NCBI RefSeq assembly: GCF_038007965.1
Contig: NZ_JBBOYD010000001.1
Location: forward strand, 3,078,501-3,142,500
Source of the DNA: Niallia sp. FSL W8-0635
Lineage (GTDB): Bacteria; Bacillota; Bacilli; Bacillales; Cytobacillaceae
DNA: 64,000 bases
Direction of reading: 5' to 3'
The notes under the pieces were generated by a model, which did not search any database, was not told the origin of the DNA, and worked only from the letters and a program-made list of their open reading frames with translations. Positions 1-9,737 of this stretch are shown piece by piece. A program made the position numbers and the translations under genes. The first letter of the stretch is position 1. Each line of letters opens with the position of its first letter.

Positions 1-399
1 TAAATGCACCTCAATTTCCGGAGCAACTCGCCGACAAGTTTCAATGATTAGAGGGTCAGCAACAATTATTCCGTGTACACCTGCTGTTTTTAAACCTAAT
101 AAGTAATCTTCCAAGCCATCGATATTTTCGTTATGTGCAAATATATTTGTTGTTACATATACTTTTGCCTGATATTTCTTAGCAAACTCCACTCCTTCTT
201 TCATTTCTTCAAAAGTGAAGTTTCCAGCATTTGAGCGAAGTCCATACTCTTGCCCACCAATAAATACAGCATCTGCCCCGTATGCAACAGCAATTTTTAG
301 TTTTTCTAAATTGCCAGCTGGTGCTAATAGTTCCGGTTTCTTTACAATTACTCTTTTTCCATCTCTTATTTCAGAAATAGGATCTTTAACTATTGTCAT
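1..399 (-). CDS. trhP2: U32-family tRNA uridine-34 hydroxylase, second paralogue (YrrO/TrhP2), 3' part outside window
   Basis: This is the N-terminal 133 codons of a peptidase-U32 family protein; the rest lies beyond the left edge. It starts at an ATG (399) preceded by an AGGAGAAGGG ribosome binding site. The visible part carries the family signature (KPELLAPAGNLEKLK, then GADAVFIGGQEYGLR). U32 proteins of this type (E. coli TrhP, B. subtilis TrhP1/TrhP2) make 5-hydroxyuridine at tRNA position 34 from prephenate rather than acting as proteases. It lies 19 nt downstream of trhP1 in the same operon. The paralogue assignment rests on gene order in B. subtilis (yrrM-yrrN-yrrO). Confidence 0.9.
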   Translation of the reverse strand, partial: MTIVKDPISEIRDGKRVIVKKPELLAPAGNLEKLKIAVAYGADAVFIGGQEYGLRSNAGNFTFEEMKEGVEFAKKYQAKVYVTTNIFAHNENIDGLEDYLLGLKTAGVHGIIVADPLIIETCRRVAPEIEVHL

Positions 400-418
400 T
401 TCCCTTCTCCTCCATTTT

Positions 419-1348
419 TTAGTAAACCGTTTCTTTAAAGAAAAATCCTGTATCTAATGATCTATTAGGTGGTTGAATTTTTTCCATTTCCGCAAGTAAA
501 TTGTCTTTTTCTTCGTCATATTGATCTGGATTATTTAAGTACATTGATATCGCTTTATGATAAAAGCCAGTAACCGCAATAATATATGCTGAATCTTTTA
601 GAAGTCCTTCGATTTTGAAAGAATCAATACCAGCTTCTATAAGATCTTGAAGCTCGTCGATTATACAAATATCGTTTGGACTCATAATATGTGTTCCATT
701 TTCATCTTGAAAAATGGGATATTTATTGGCTCTTTCTTTATCATGCAAAAAGAGGTTTTTATCTGTTTTGATAGCTTCTAATTCTACTTCTTTCCCTTGA
801 TATTGGAAATAGTGTTCTAGCAAGGTACGTTTTGATTGGAACATTGTTGCCATTCCATGAACCTGAATTTCAATTTCCACTTCTGCATTTTCTTTTGTTT
901 CAATAATAGCATCCATGCTAATTTCTCTCGCCAGAACTGCTCTCTTAGCTCCTTTTCGCCCCCAATAATTACATGTGTACCAGTTCGTTCCTGTTGTTTC
1001 TGTACTCCAATGTAATTTCAAGCTTGGAGCTACTTCTCTCGAAATCATTAAAACAGCTGGATCTCCATAGATAACCGCGTCTGCTTTTACTTCATTTAAA
1101 AATCGAAGATACTCTGTTACTTCTTCTATTTTATCATTATGAAAAATGGCATTTACGGCTACATATACCTTTTTTTCTCGTTTGTGAGCAATTTCAATCG
1201 CTTTTTTTACTTCTTCACGATTAAATTCACCAGCTAATCTTAAACCAAATTTTTGCTCACCAATAACAAAGGCATCTGCTCCATTATCAATAAGTGGCTC
1301 TATATCATTTATGTTGGTTGGCGTTACTAGTAATTCCGGTTTTTTCAT
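419..1348 (-). CDS. trhP1: U32-family tRNA uridine-34 hydroxylase, first paralogue (YrrN/TrhP1)
   Basis: A 309-residue protein, the same length as B. subtilis YrrN. It has the U32 opening (KKPELLVTPTNINDIEPLIDNG, then GADAFVIGEQKFGLR) and a conserved QVHGMATMF segment. Like TrhP2 it is expected to take part in prephenate-dependent 5-hydroxylation of wobble uridine in tRNA. It begins 2 nt after the stop of the methyltransferase gene trmR, so the two are almost certainly translated from one message. Known biology: TrhP makes ho5U34 and TrmR methylates it to mo5U34. No frameshift or missing region is visible. Confidence 0.9.
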   Translation of the reverse strand: MKKPELLVTPTNINDIEPLIDNGADAFVIGEQKFGLRLAGEFNREEVKKAIEIAHKREKKVYVAVNAIFHNDKIEEVTEYLRFLNEVKADAVIYGDPAVLMISREVAPSLKLHWSTETTGTNWYTCNYWGRKGAKRAVLAREISMDAIIETKENAEVEIEIQVHGMATMFQSKRTLLEHYFQYQGKEVELEAIKTDKNLFLHDKERANKYPIFQDENGTHIMSPNDICIIDELQDLIEAGIDSFKIEGLLKDSAYIIAVTGFYHKAISMYLNNPDQYDEEKDNLLAEMEKIQPPNRSLDTGFFFKETVY

Positions 1349-1350
1349 TA

Positions 1351-1992
1351 TTATCCCCTCTTTTTACTAATTGCAATACCGTCTCCCACAGGCAAAATTG
1401 CTGTGTGATAATCCTCATTTTCCATAAGCCATTGATTATAATTTCTTATTTTACGTACTAATTGGCGAAGGTTTCTGCTCTCTATCTCACTTGATGCAAC
1501 TAAACCATGAAATAATATATTATCTGTATATACAATTCCACCATCTGACAAAAATTGGCTATATAGATTAAAGAACTTTTGATACTGACCTTTTGCCGCA
1601 TCAATGAAAATGGCATCAAACGGCCCGTGTTTTTCCACAGCGGAATCAAGTTCAAGGGCATCACCTTGCAATAAGCTAACCTGTGATTCTCGTTTAAGCT
1701 TTTTTACATTTTCTTTCGCTACTAAATACCGTTGTTCATCTCTTTCAATCGTTATTATTTGAGAAAATGGGAGTGCTTCTGCCATTCTTAATGCAGAATA
1801 GCCAATGGCCGTTCCAACTTCCAATATTTTTTTAGGCTGCTGAATACGCAATAATTGTAATAATGCTTCTATTCCTACTAACTCCATAATCGGCACTTCA
1901 TTCTGGATAGCGTACTCTTCTATTTCTCTTATCTGCTCATTTCTTTCTGGGATTAATTGTTCAATGTAATCCAGGATTTGTTTATTTTGCAA
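1351..1992 (-). CDS. trmR: tRNA 5-hydroxyuridine methyltransferase (YrrM/TrmR)
   Basis: Class I SAM-dependent O-methyltransferase of the COMT-like family. The SAM-binding motif ILEVGTAIGYSALRMAEAL is near residue 60 and the metal/active-site strand IFIDAAKGQY follows near residue 130. I choose a TTG start at 1992 because AGGAGGGAC sits 6 nt upstream; this gives 213 residues, close to YrrM (217). A longer reading from 2025 would put the ribosome binding site inside the gene. TrmR converts 5-hydroxyuridine-34 to 5-methoxyuridine and is the first gene of trmR-trhP1-trhP2. A terminator behind mltG implies its own promoter in 2026-2250. Confidence 0.9.
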   Translation of the reverse strand: MQNKQILDYIEQLIPERNEQIREIEEYAIQNEVPIMELVGIEALLQLLRIQQPKKILEVGTAIGYSALRMAEALPFSQIITIERDEQRYLVAKENVKKLKRESQVSLLQGDALELDSAVEKHGPFDAIFIDAAKGQYQKFFNLYSQFLSDGGIVYTDNILFHGLVASSEIESRNLRQLVRKIRNYNQWLMENEDYHTAILPVGDGIAISKKRG

Positions 1993-2247
1993 GGATGAGT
2001 CCCTCCTATTTTCCTTAAAGCCCAATCCTTTTGTCTTCTACCTAAAAATAGTTAGCTTCTGATAAAGAACCTAACAACTAAAAAAGTGTATGAAATTCGG
2101 ATAATTAATTAAGATATACTCAAAAACACTTGTACCATTTTATCATAAAATATTGCCAAATGCTAATAAATCTTCGGTCTTCATGGGGAATTCTAGATAA
2201 TTATTGTCGATTTTTCGAACAAATTAGTATGCAGATGAAAATATAAA

Positions 2248-2291
2248 AAATAGAAAAAGACTGCAGCAACACATATTGTTTGTCTGCAGTC
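2248..2291 (-). terminator. intrinsic terminator after mltG
   Basis: Read on the minus strand, GACTGCAG pairs perfectly with CTGCAGTC across a 17-nt loop and is followed by a T-rich tract. It lies directly behind the mltG stop codon and separates mltG from trmR. Confidence 0.75.
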
Positions 2292-2297
2292 CAGTTT

Positions 2298-3449
2298 CTA
2301 ATTATTCTCCGTTATATACTTAGCTTTCAAGTCATTATGCTCATTAAGTGATTTAGCGAAATAGACTTTCCCATCCTTAGAAGCTAGAAAATATAAATAG
2401 TCCGTTTCATCTGGATGTAATGCAGCCTCCATAGAAACTGTTCCAGCATTCGCAATAGGACCAGGTGGTAGTCCTACATTTTGGTACGTATTATAAGGGG
2501 AATCTACCTCTAAATCTTTATAGAGTACTCTATCTTTATGTTCACCTAGTGCATAGAGAACAGTAGGATCTGTTTGTAAAGGCATACCTTGTTCAATACG
2601 ATTATAAAAGACACTTGCAATTTTCTTTCGATCCACATTTTTTGTTGCCTCTTCTTCAATTAATGAGGACATCGTCAAGAATTGATGGACAGTTAAATTA
2701 TTTCGTTCAATTTCCGTTTCATAAGCACTTACTACACTTTCTGTTTTATCAAGCATGACAGAAACAATTGCTTCTAACGTTGGCTTTTCTTCATAATAAG
2801 CGTAAGTAGCAGGGAATAAGTATCCTTCGAGGGGATGTTTTATATTTTTAGCCCAAATTTCTGTTGTTAGAATATCTGGATACTTCGCCATTAAACCTTT
2901 GATAAACGCCTCATCATTTAATTGCTTCCAAATATCTTCTTCCTTTTGATTTGTTTTCTCTGCTATAATAACGGCAATTTCTTGTAGCTGCTTGCCTTCC
3001 GGTATCGTCATTGTAAAGACTGGTTCTTGCATAATTTTACCTGTTTTTAAACTATCAATAATTTCTTGAATCGACATAGAAGGATTCATATGATATTCCC
3101 CTGCCATAAAATTCGACTCATTTTTAAATTTCACATAATATTTAAACACCTTTGCATTTTTTACAAGTCCATTATCTTCAAGCAATTGAGAAATAGTGCT
3201 TACACCAGAACCAATTGGAATATCAATAATAATTTCTTGCTCACTTTCAGGATTAACTGGTTGTAATGCTGATTTAATATAGAAATAACCAGATGTCCCT
3301 ACAATAGCTACAATAATAATCAATACAAAGGCAACGATTGCCACAATTCTTCTCACTAATTTAGCTTCTTGTTGTCTCTGATGTAAATTAGCTAAAAATA
3401 ACTCTTTCTTACTTTTCAAAGCATTGTTTTCCTCTTTATTTTTAGTCAA
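2298..3449 (-). CDS. mltG: endolytic murein transglycosylase MltG (YrrL)
   Basis: YceG/MltG-family membrane enzyme that cleaves nascent glycan strands at the inner membrane and limits their length. A cytoplasmic Lys/Glu-rich tail of about 35 residues is followed by one membrane helix (IVAIVAFVLIIIVAIVGTSG), a LysM-like subdomain and the catalytic domain. The catalytic Glu lies in the segment MSSLIEEEA; family signatures VFYNRIEQGMPLQTDPTV and GLPPGPIANAG are present. The start is a TTG at 3449 with AAGGAGGG seven nt upstream, giving 383 residues; an upstream in-frame TTG at 3479 would place the ribosome binding site inside the coding region. It is transcribed alone, between two terminators. 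Confidence 0.92.
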   Translation of the reverse strand: MTKNKEENNALKSKKELFLANLHQRQQEAKLVRRIVAIVAFVLIIIVAIVGTSGYFYIKSALQPVNPESEQEIIIDIPIGSGVSTISQLLEDNGLVKNAKVFKYYVKFKNESNFMAGEYHMNPSMSIQEIIDSLKTGKIMQEPVFTMTIPEGKQLQEIAVIIAEKTNQKEEDIWKQLNDEAFIKGLMAKYPDILTTEIWAKNIKHPLEGYLFPATYAYYEEKPTLEAIVSVMLDKTESVVSAYETEIERNNLTVHQFLTMSSLIEEEATKNVDRKKIASVFYNRIEQGMPLQTDPTVLYALGEHKDRVLYKDLEVDSPYNTYQNVGLPPGPIANAGTVSMEAALHPDETDYLYFLASKDGKVYFAKSLNEHNDLKAKYITENN

Positions 3450-3663
3450 TCTTTTCCCTCCTTGACACACACCACTCAAACATTTTTTACATATCTCGAC
3501 CTATTATACTATATTTTGCAAAGGAAGTTATAGCTTTTATCGAAATTTACATGTAGATGGGAAGGATAGAAAGGTGATTAGTAACATTACTATCTGCTCT
3601 ATTCGTATACTATATTGTCTTTTTATACCATTTAAATTTAACACCATATCGAAGGCAAACAAC

Positions 3664-3692
3664 AAAAAAAAGAGCCCTAATGGACTCTTTAT
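3664..3692 (-). terminator. intrinsic terminator after yrzB
   Basis: On the minus strand an AAGAG(T)CC / GG(G)CTCTT stem with a 5-nt loop is followed by eight Ts. It ends the alaS-yrzL-ruvX-yrzB transcript. Confidence 0.75.
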
Positions 3693-3703
3693 AAACGAAA
3701 TTA

Positions 3704-3988
3704 TTATTCTTCTTGTTCTGCTAGGAATGTATTTAACATTTCTTCAACAAGATCCCATTCTTCCTCTGTTTCAATCGGAGAAAGCTCACCATCTCCAGTT
3801 TCTTCATTTGGAATGAAAGAAGATGCGTGGATATCGATTTCTTCATCGTCATCCCCTTCTCCCATAGGATAGTATAATACATATGATTTTCCAAATTCAT
3901 CAGATTCAAATGTAAATAGAATCTCACATAATTGTTCATTTCCTTGCTCGTCTACAACTGTAATTGTATTAGTTTCACCGTGTTCCAT
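3704..3988 (-). CDS. yrzB: DUF1292 family protein YrzB
   Basis: A 94-residue acidic protein that begins MEHGE and contains the DUF1292 core ([20 protein letters not shown], then [20 protein letters not shown]). The function is unknown; it is conserved next to ruvX in Bacilli. The ATG at 3988 is chosen because GAGGTGG lies 5 nt upstream; a GTG nine bases earlier overlaps that site. It begins 13 nt after the ruvX stop and is the last gene of the alaS operon. Confidence 0.9.
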   Translation of the reverse strand: MEHGETNTITVVDEQGNEQLCEILFTFESDEFGKSYVLYYPMGEGDDDEEIDIHASSFIPNEETGDGELSPIETEEEWDLVEEMLNTFLAEQEE

Positions 3989-4001
3989 AATTTCCACCTC
4001 A

Positions 4002-4418
4002 TTATTTTTGGCTATCTAAATACCCTTGTAAAATCAAGGATGCAGCCATTTTATCGATAACTTTTTTACGTTTTTTTCTACTAACATCTGCTTCCAAAAG
4101 GACTCTCTCAGCAGCCATTGTTGTTAGTCTTTCATCCCAAAAAACAACTGGTAGTTCAAATCGTTCTTCTAATAGCTTGCCATACAATTGACTAGCTTCG
4201 CCACGAAAGCCTATACTACCATTCATGTTTTTTGGAAGTCCAACCACTATTTTACCTACATCATACTCAACAATCAAGGATCCAATACGATCTAGGCCAA
4301 ATCGTTCTTTTTCTTCGTCTATTTGAATCGTTTCAATTCCTTGTGCTGTCCACCCTAAAGCATCACTAACAGCTACTCCTACTGTTTTTGAGCCGACATC
4401 CAAGCCCATTACTCGCAT
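4002..4418 (-). CDS. ruvX: RuvX/YqgF-type putative pre-16S rRNA nuclease / Holliday junction resolvase
   Basis: A 138-residue RNase-H-fold protein of the YqgF family, full length. The first catalytic Asp is in [27 protein letters not shown] and the WDERLTT segment with its conserved acidic residue follow. E. coli YqgF processes the 5' end of 16S rRNA, and a resolvase role has also been proposed. It starts 4 nt after the yrzL stop, consistent with translational coupling. The activity in this organism is inferred from the family. Confidence 0.92.
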   Translation of the reverse strand: MRVMGLDVGSKTVGVAVSDALGWTAQGIETIQIDEEKERFGLDRIGSLIVEYDVGKIVVGLPKNMNGSIGFRGEASQLYGKLLEERFELPVVFWDERLTTMAAERVLLEADVSRKKRKKVIDKMAASLILQGYLDSQK

Positions 4419-4422
4419 ATGT

Positions 4423-4689
4423 TTATTCCTCTCGTTGCTGTTTTAAATAAAACTTCACAAGTTCCTCAATGATTTCATCACGTTCTAATTTTCTGATGAT
4501 ATTCCGCGCGTCCATATGACGGGGAATATAAGCAGGATCACCGGAAAGCAGATAACCAACAATTTGATTAATCGGATTATACCCTTTTTCTTGAAGTGCT
4601 TCATATACTTGATAAAGTACTTCTTTTACATCATGTTCATATGGTTCTTCTGGAAAATTGAATCTCATTGTTTTATCGAATGAGCTCAT
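4423..4689 (-). CDS. yrzL: IreB-family regulatory phosphoprotein (YrzL, DUF965)
   Basis: An 88-residue protein beginning [12 protein letters not shown] and containing the invariant stretch [19 protein letters not shown] followed by [18 protein letters not shown]. In Enterococcus the homologue IreB is phosphorylated by the PASTA kinase IreK and affects cephalosporin resistance; the role in Bacilli is less clear. The ATG at 4689 follows a GGGGTG ribosome binding site and gives the family length. An upstream in-frame extension of 10 codons is unlikely to be used. It lies 75 nt downstream of alaS, in the same operon. Confidence 0.92.
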   Translation of the reverse strand: MSSFDKTMRFNFPEEPYEHDVKEVLYQVYEALQEKGYNPINQIVGYLLSGDPAYIPRHMDARNIIRKLERDEIIEELVKFYLKQQREE

Positions 4690-4764
4690 CTTGAAACACC
4701 CCATTTCCTTTTCGAACAATTTCTGTTAAGAGTTATCTACATTTTACACTACTTGTCCCTAATA

Positions 4765-7392
4765 TCAAACGGATTTCACGTAATCTTCTACAAAATCTAT
4801 AGCATCCTTTAATTTTGAAGGATCCTTTCCGCCTGCTTGAGCCATATCTGGACGACCGCCACCGCCACCGCCGCAAATGGAAGCAACTTCTTTTACAATT
4901 TTCCCTGCATGGAAGCCTCTATCCATTAAATCTTTTGTTACACCAGCAATGATATTTACTTTGCCTTCATTTGCACTACCAAGTACTAATACAACCGAGC
5001 CAATTTTTTGTTTCAGTTCATCTGCCATAGTACGAAGATTATTCATATCGACATTTGGTATGGAAGCTGCTAAAACTGGAACATCATTAATTATTTTCAC
5101 TTTATCTACAAGGTTACCAGCTTCAATATTGCTTATTTTTGCAGCAAGTGACTCATTTTCACGCTGTAATTGCTTTACTTCTGTAAGAAGACTGTCGATT
5201 CGAGTAGAAACATCCTTTGGACTAGTCTTTAACTTATTTGCAGCTTCTTTCAATAAATGGATTTGATCCGTTAACTGCTGGTATGCAGCTTGTCCAGTTA
5301 CTGCTTCAATACGTCTAGTTCCTGCACCAATTCCTGCTTCCGATACAATTTTAAATAGACCAATTGCTGATGTATTGTCTACATGACAGCCACCACATAA
5401 CTCTAAACTATATGAACCAACTTGAACAACTCGCACGATTTTTCCATATTTTTCACCAAATAGCGCCATTGCTCCCATTGCTTTTGCTTCATCAATATTT
5501 TTATAATCGATTTGAACTGCAATACTTTCCCAAATCTTTTCATTTACGATTTTTTCTATTTCATCTAATTCCTCTGGTGTAATTTGTCCAAAATGAGAGA
5601 AATCAAAACGTAAACGATCTGGTTGAACAAGGGAACCTGCTTGATTTACATGTGTTCCTAGAACATCCTTTAATGCCTGATGCAATAAATGAGTTGCTGT
5701 ATGGTTCTTAATAATTTTCGAACGGTTTTGTCTATCCACTCTTGCATCTACTAGTTCATTTACCGTTATTGCTCCCGTTTCAATCGTTCCTTTATGCAAG
5801 TTTTGACCATTAGGGGCTTTTTGTATATCTGTCACTGTAATTATTCCATGATCAGATTTTACCGTTCCTTTGTCCGCAATCTGACCACCGCTTTCTGCAT
5901 AGAATGGCGTTTTATCCAAGATAAACTGTATTTCATCGCCAGCTTCTGCAGATTCTACTTCTTCCCCGTCTTTCAATAATGCCACTATCTTTGCTTCTGT
6001 TGCCCATTTGTCATATCCAATAAATTCGCTCTCTACTGTGATATTCCCTAAAACACCACTTTGGACTTGCATACTGTCGACTTCTTGACGAGCTTTTCTT
6101 GCACGCTCACGCTGACTTTCCATTTCTCTTTCAAAGCCTTCATGATCTATACCAAGACCTTGCTCTTCTGCATATTCCTCTGTAAGCTCAACTGGGAAAC
6201 CATAGGTATCATATAATCGGAAAATATCTTCTCCTGCAATTACACCCTTTTCTTTTGCTTTCTCCATTACTTCTGAAAGAATTGCTAGACCTTCATTTAA
6301 TGTTTCATGGAATCGCTCTTCTTCACTTTTCATTACTTTTTGGATAAACGCTGTCTTTTCTTTCACAGTTGGATAATAATCGACCATTATTTCAGCCACA
6401 ACCGGAACTAGTTCAAACATAAAAGGGCGATTGATATTAATTTTCTTTGCATAACGTACTGCTCTACGCAATAATCTTCTTAAAACATAGCCTCTTCCTT
6501 CATTGGATGGAAGTGCTCCGTCACCAATAGCAAAAGCAACTGTACGTATATGATCTGCGATAACTTTAAATGCTTCATCACTTGAAGAATTCTCACCATA
6601 TTTCACGCTTGCTAATTGTTCCGTAGCTTGAATAATTGGCATAAATAAATCTGTATCAAAGTTTGTAGGAACATTTTGAACTACAGATGCCATACGCTCC
6701 AAACCCATTCCAGTATCTATATTCTTCTTTGGAAGTGGTGTATAAGTACCATCTGGATTATGGTTAAATTCAGAGAAAACAAGGTTCCAAACCTCTAAAT
6801 AACGATCATTTTCTCCACCTGGATATAATTCTGGATCATTGATATCGTCGCCATATTCTGGACCACGATCGTAGAATATCTCTGTATTAGGACCACTTGG
6901 ACCTTCACCGATATCCCAGAAGTTTCCTTCTAAACGAATAATTCGGTTTTCTGGAACACCAATTTTATCTCTCCATAGGAGATATGCTTCTTCATCTTCT
7001 GGATGAATGGTTACAGATAGCTTCTCTTTATCAAAGCCAATCCATTTCTCATCAGTCAAAAACTCCCAAGCCCATTCAATTGCTTCTTCTTTAAAATAAT
7101 CACCAATAGAAAAATTACCAAGCATTTCAAAGAATGTATGATGACGAGCTGTTTTCCCTACGTTTTCAATATCGTTTGTGCGGATAGATTTTTGTGCATT
7201 TGTTATTCTTGGATTTTCAGGAATTACTCGACCATCAAAATACTTTTTTAAAGTAGCAACTCCACTATTAATCCACAATAAAGACGGATCTTCGTGGGGT
7301 ACTAAAGATGCACTTGGTTCAATCGCATGACCTTTACCCTGGAAAAATTCTAAAAATTTGCTTCTGATTTCTGCGCCAGTTAAATTCTTCAT
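4765..7392 (-). CDS. alaS: alanine--tRNA ligase
   Basis: Full-length class II AlaRS of 875 residues. In order it has the class II catalytic core, the editing domain with HTATHLLH (near residue 565) and CGGCHV (near 668), and the C-terminal DHHA1 domain with a glycine-rich tail ([16 protein letters not shown]). The editing domain clears Ser and Gly mischarged on tRNA-Ala. The ATG at 7392 stands 7 nt from AGGAGG; an adjacent GTG at 7395 is possible but too close. Expression is controlled by the T-box leader immediately upstream. It is the first gene of alaS-yrzL-ruvX-yrzB. Confidence 0.97.
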   Translation of the reverse strand: MKNLTGAEIRSKFLEFFQGKGHAIEPSASLVPHEDPSLLWINSGVATLKKYFDGRVIPENPRITNAQKSIRTNDIENVGKTARHHTFFEMLGNFSIGDYFKEEAIEWAWEFLTDEKWIGFDKEKLSVTIHPEDEEAYLLWRDKIGVPENRIIRLEGNFWDIGEGPSGPNTEIFYDRGPEYGDDINDPELYPGGENDRYLEVWNLVFSEFNHNPDGTYTPLPKKNIDTGMGLERMASVVQNVPTNFDTDLFMPIIQATEQLASVKYGENSSSDEAFKVIADHIRTVAFAIGDGALPSNEGRGYVLRRLLRRAVRYAKKININRPFMFELVPVVAEIMVDYYPTVKEKTAFIQKVMKSEEERFHETLNEGLAILSEVMEKAKEKGVIAGEDIFRLYDTYGFPVELTEEYAEEQGLGIDHEGFEREMESQRERARKARQEVDSMQVQSGVLGNITVESEFIGYDKWATEAKIVALLKDGEEVESAEAGDEIQFILDKTPFYAESGGQIADKGTVKSDHGIITVTDIQKAPNGQNLHKGTIETGAITVNELVDARVDRQNRSKIIKNHTATHLLHQALKDVLGTHVNQAGSLVQPDRLRFDFSHFGQITPEELDEIEKIVNEKIWESIAVQIDYKNIDEAKAMGAMALFGEKYGKIVRVVQVGSYSLELCGGCHVDNTSAIGLFKIVSEAGIGAGTRRIEAVTGQAAYQQLTDQIHLLKEAANKLKTSPKDVSTRIDSLLTEVKQLQRENESLAAKISNIEAGNLVDKVKIINDVPVLAASIPNVDMNNLRTMADELKQKIGSVVLVLGSANEGKVNIIAGVTKDLMDRGFHAGKIVKEVASICGGGGGGRPDMAQAGGKDPSKLKDAIDFVEDYVKSV

Positions 7393-7458
7393 CACATTTC
7401 CTCCTATTTCACTTTATGTATTTCCATACAAATATCGAGTTTGACCTTTTTTTCGGCA

Positions 7459-7723
7459 TAAAAAAAACTTCCATCCCTGGACAGGGACGAAAGTATTGCT
7501 CGCGGTACCACCCTGATTATGGATAAAAGTATTCGAAAATACTAAATTTATTATCCATCTCTCAATTGTCCTTAACGCGGAAAACGGCAGGGATTAGCTG
7601 CATTCAAGAACTAGCTTTCAATTATCCTTCACCTAGAACTCCTTTCAGCCAAAGGGAATTCCTCTCTTATCAAGTGGACTATAATCTACTTTTTTCTTTC
7701 ACCATTTTATCCATATATGCTTC
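7459..7723 (-). promoter_or_regulatory. T-box riboswitch leader of alaS
   Basis: On the minus strand the leader holds the T-box sequence AGGGTGGTACCGCG (complement of 7501-7514). It is followed by a strong terminator (ACTT..TCCCTG / CAGGGA..AAGT, 7467-7493) and a run of eight Ts. Upstream is a long stem I region. The sequence GAAUGCAGC places the two alanine codons GCA (7601-7599) and GCU (7598-7596) where the specifier should be; I cannot tell which is read. Uncharged tRNA-Ala should pair with the T-box and prevent termination, raising alaS expression. Confidence 0.92.
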
Positions 7724-7729
7724 ATTCGA

Positions 7730-7759
7730 ATTATACTGATTATTAGGCAGTATTGTCAA
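7730..7759 (-). promoter_or_regulatory. sigma-A promoter of the alaS operon
   Basis: On the minus strand TTGACA (7759-7754) and TATAAT (7735-7730) are separated by 18 nt, both matching consensus, just upstream of the T-box leader. Confidence 0.8.
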
Positions 7760-7770
7760 TATCAGTCTGT

Positions 7771-8850
7771 TTATATACGTTTTATTTCTGGCTCTTTTTT
7801 TCCGAAGTGTTTTCTAATATGGATAATCGCCACTTTTGCTATCGATAATAGTGGAACAGCAACAATCATGCCAACCATTCCTCCCATTTCTTCTCCTAAC
7901 AAAAGAGCAAACATAATAAAAAGTGGATGCATATGAGTGCTTTTTCCCACTATGTAGGGGGACAATATATTCCCTTCTAGAAACTGCAGAATAATAATGA
8001 TGATGACTACAATAATCAACATTTTAACCGAAATAGTACTTGCAACAATTAAAGCAGGAACAGCACCAATAATCGGCCCAAAATATGGAATGACATTAGT
8101 TATTCCTACAATGATTCCCAAAACAAGAGCAAACTTCATATGAAAAATCCAAAATAATATCATTGAAATTACACCAATAATGGTACAAACCAATAATTGT
8201 CCTCTTATATAGCTACCTAATGATTCATTTACATCCTCCAAAAAAACATGTGCACTATTGCGCCATTTTCTAGGAATAAATCCATTAAACGCTTTTCTTA
8301 CCGCATCAATATCCTTTAGCATGTAAAAAGAGATAAATGGAATAAGCATAATGACAATCGAATAATTGATAATTCCCATTGCACCATTAATTACTTTATT
8401 TAAAAGTGATTCCATTTTTGTTTCAAAAACGTCAATCCCTCGATCAACCTTTTCTTGAATATTAAATGGCCAAGACTCCATTTTATCTTGAATCGAGTCA
8501 ATCAAATCTTTATATTGTTCTGCAAGCTTAGGAGCACTTTCTGTAAGTTCCTCAAGCTGTTGAATAAGGATGGGGATTCCTTTATATAATGCATATCCAA
8601 GCCCACCGAAAAAAAGGATATAGATAAGCGCAACTGATAATCCTCTATGTAAACCATTTTTATGTAGTATCTCTACAATAGGATGTAATAAATAGGTAAT
8701 AAATGCCCCAATGATAAATGGAGTAATAACCTTTGCTATAAGACTTAAAATGGGTAACCATATAGGTGATAATTTAATGAACACAAATAAAACAATAAAA
8801 AGTAATAAAGTAAAACCTAATCGGTAATACCATTTTATTCTTATATCCAT
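7771..8850 (-). CDS. yrrI: AI-2E family transporter (YrrI)
   Basis: A 359-residue integral membrane protein of the AI-2E/UPF0118 family (TqsA, PerM and Na+/H+ antiporter-like members). Eight or so hydrophobic helices flank a soluble amphipathic segment around residues 80-150; the family signatures GFIPRKWR and IGAVPALIVAS are present. The substrate is unknown. The ATG at 8850 has GGAGGTAAGAAA directly upstream; an in-frame GTG 18 nt earlier overlaps the ribosome binding site. It lies upstream of the alaS promoter and is conserved at this place in B. subtilis. Confidence 0.88.
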   Translation of the reverse strand: MDIRIKWYYRLGFTLLLFIVLFVFIKLSPIWLPILSLIAKVITPFIIGAFITYLLHPIVEILHKNGLHRGLSVALIYILFFGGLGYALYKGIPILIQQLEELTESAPKLAEQYKDLIDSIQDKMESWPFNIQEKVDRGIDVFETKMESLLNKVINGAMGIINYSIVIMLIPFISFYMLKDIDAVRKAFNGFIPRKWRNSAHVFLEDVNESLGSYIRGQLLVCTIIGVISMILFWIFHMKFALVLGIIVGITNVIPYFGPIIGAVPALIVASTISVKMLIIVVIIIIILQFLEGNILSPYIVGKSTHMHPLFIMFALLLGEEMGGMVGMIVAVPLLSIAKVAIIHIRKHFGKKEPEIKRI

Positions 8851-8943
8851 TTTCTTACCTCCCTCCACCTTTATTGTGAGAGATTGTTGGATTTTTTATG
8901 CATATTCATATTTAAACCAAAGTCTTCCCCATTAGAAAATACT

Positions 8944-8992
8944 AAAAAAACTGTAGACAACCCTTAATTTCAAGGAGATTTGTCTACAGTCT
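8944..8992 (-). terminator. intrinsic terminator after the DUF3918 gene
   Basis: On the minus strand CTGTAGACAA-type arms (complements of 8951-8960 and 8980-8989) form a 10-bp stem followed by seven Ts. It ends the small DUF3918 transcript upstream of yrrI. Confidence 0.75.
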
Positions 8993-9005
8993 TTTCATGA
9001 AATAA

Positions 9006-9137
9006 TTAGAACATTTTCATTACTTTCTTTTGCATTCTTTTTAATTGTTTTTGACTCATCATATTATTTTTTTGCATATAGCCTATTGCAGCTATACCAG
9101 CACCAATTGCTATTGCTGTGTTTATTGCTTTACCCAT
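9006..9137 (-). CDS. yrzQ: DUF3918 family small protein (YrzQ-like)
   Basis: A 43-residue ORF, MGKAINTAIAIGAGIAAIGY followed by a basic tail MQKNNMMSQKQLKRMQKKVM KMF. It has one short alanine/glycine-rich hydrophobic segment near the N-terminus and a Lys/Met-rich C-terminus. An AGGAG ribosome binding site lies about 11 nt before the ATG. Size, composition and position between yrrI and yrzR match B. subtilis YrzQ (DUF3918). The function is unknown; it is probably a small membrane-associated protein. Confidence 0.75.
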   Translation of the reverse strand: MGKAINTAIAIGAGIAAIGYMQKNNMMSQKQLKRMQKKVMKMF

Positions 9138-9191
9138 TTACTTTGCACTCCTTTTTATAGAAGAGAGCGCCAATATTATATGGAGAAGAAC

Positions 9192-9380
9192 CTAGCTTAA
9201 TCGACGCTCTTCTTCTTCAAATAAATCATCTAATGAACTTAGACTACCATCTTCTTCTACTTGATGTGTGTGAATAATCCCTTTTGTTAGGGACAATTCA
9301 ATAAAACAATTCCAACAGTAGTATTGATTGATTCCAATTTTTCCAATATCTTTGCTCTGACAATTTGGACATTTGAGCAT
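9192..9380 (-). CDS. yrzR: small zinc-ribbon protein YrzR
   Basis: A 62-residue protein beginning MLKCPNCQSKDIGKIG. Two CxxC pairs (CPNC and CWNC) form a probable zinc ribbon, followed by an acidic tail (SSLDDLFEEEERRL). The ATG at 9380 has GAGGTG nine nt upstream; longer in-frame readings lack this support. It is conserved next to recD2 in Bacilli; the function is unknown. The spacing to recD2 and an intervening terminator imply separate transcription. Confidence 0.85.
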   Translation of the reverse strand: MLKCPNCQSKDIGKIGINQYYCWNCFIELSLTKGIIHTHQVEEDGSLSSLDDLFEEEERRLS

Positions 9381-9737
9381 AGGAAAACACCTCATCTTTG
9401 TTCGTTTCATGAAATATCCCAAAAACATAGGAAATTTCAGTAAGTATTCCCATTATGCTCTTAATAATGTCCAAATATACCAGTTTGTCTCAGGAGTTGG
9501 CTGTTTTTTGCGGAATTTTAACTCATACTACTGCGATTTTCAAAGAAGATGACAATACTATTTTTCACCTAGACTTTAAAAACATGTAGTGCAAACATTG
9601 GCAAAAAAAATCCCCCAAAAGGGGATTTTCAATTTGTCGACAAAAAAGGTTTTTAATAAAGTTTAATTTATTTTTTTGCGCTGCTTGGAGAGAAAGGGGT
9701 GAGACTTCTGTTCTTAAATAAACTCTATCCAAAATTT
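9381..9737. other. intergenic region between yrzR and recD2
   Basis: No coding sequence is supported here. It holds the recD2 terminator near 9603-9629 and, presumably, the promoter of yrzR, for which I see no clear -35/-10 pair. Confidence 0.5.
9603..9629 (-). terminator. intrinsic terminator after recD2
   Basis: On the minus strand AATCCCC-TTTT-GGGGGATT is followed by a run of T. It lies about 110 nt behind the recD2 stop. Confidence 0.8.

Noticed and set aside
4877..5266. 129-codon plus-strand open frame inside alaS
   Set aside because: Antisense to the conserved C-terminal region of alaS; no ribosome binding site or domain.
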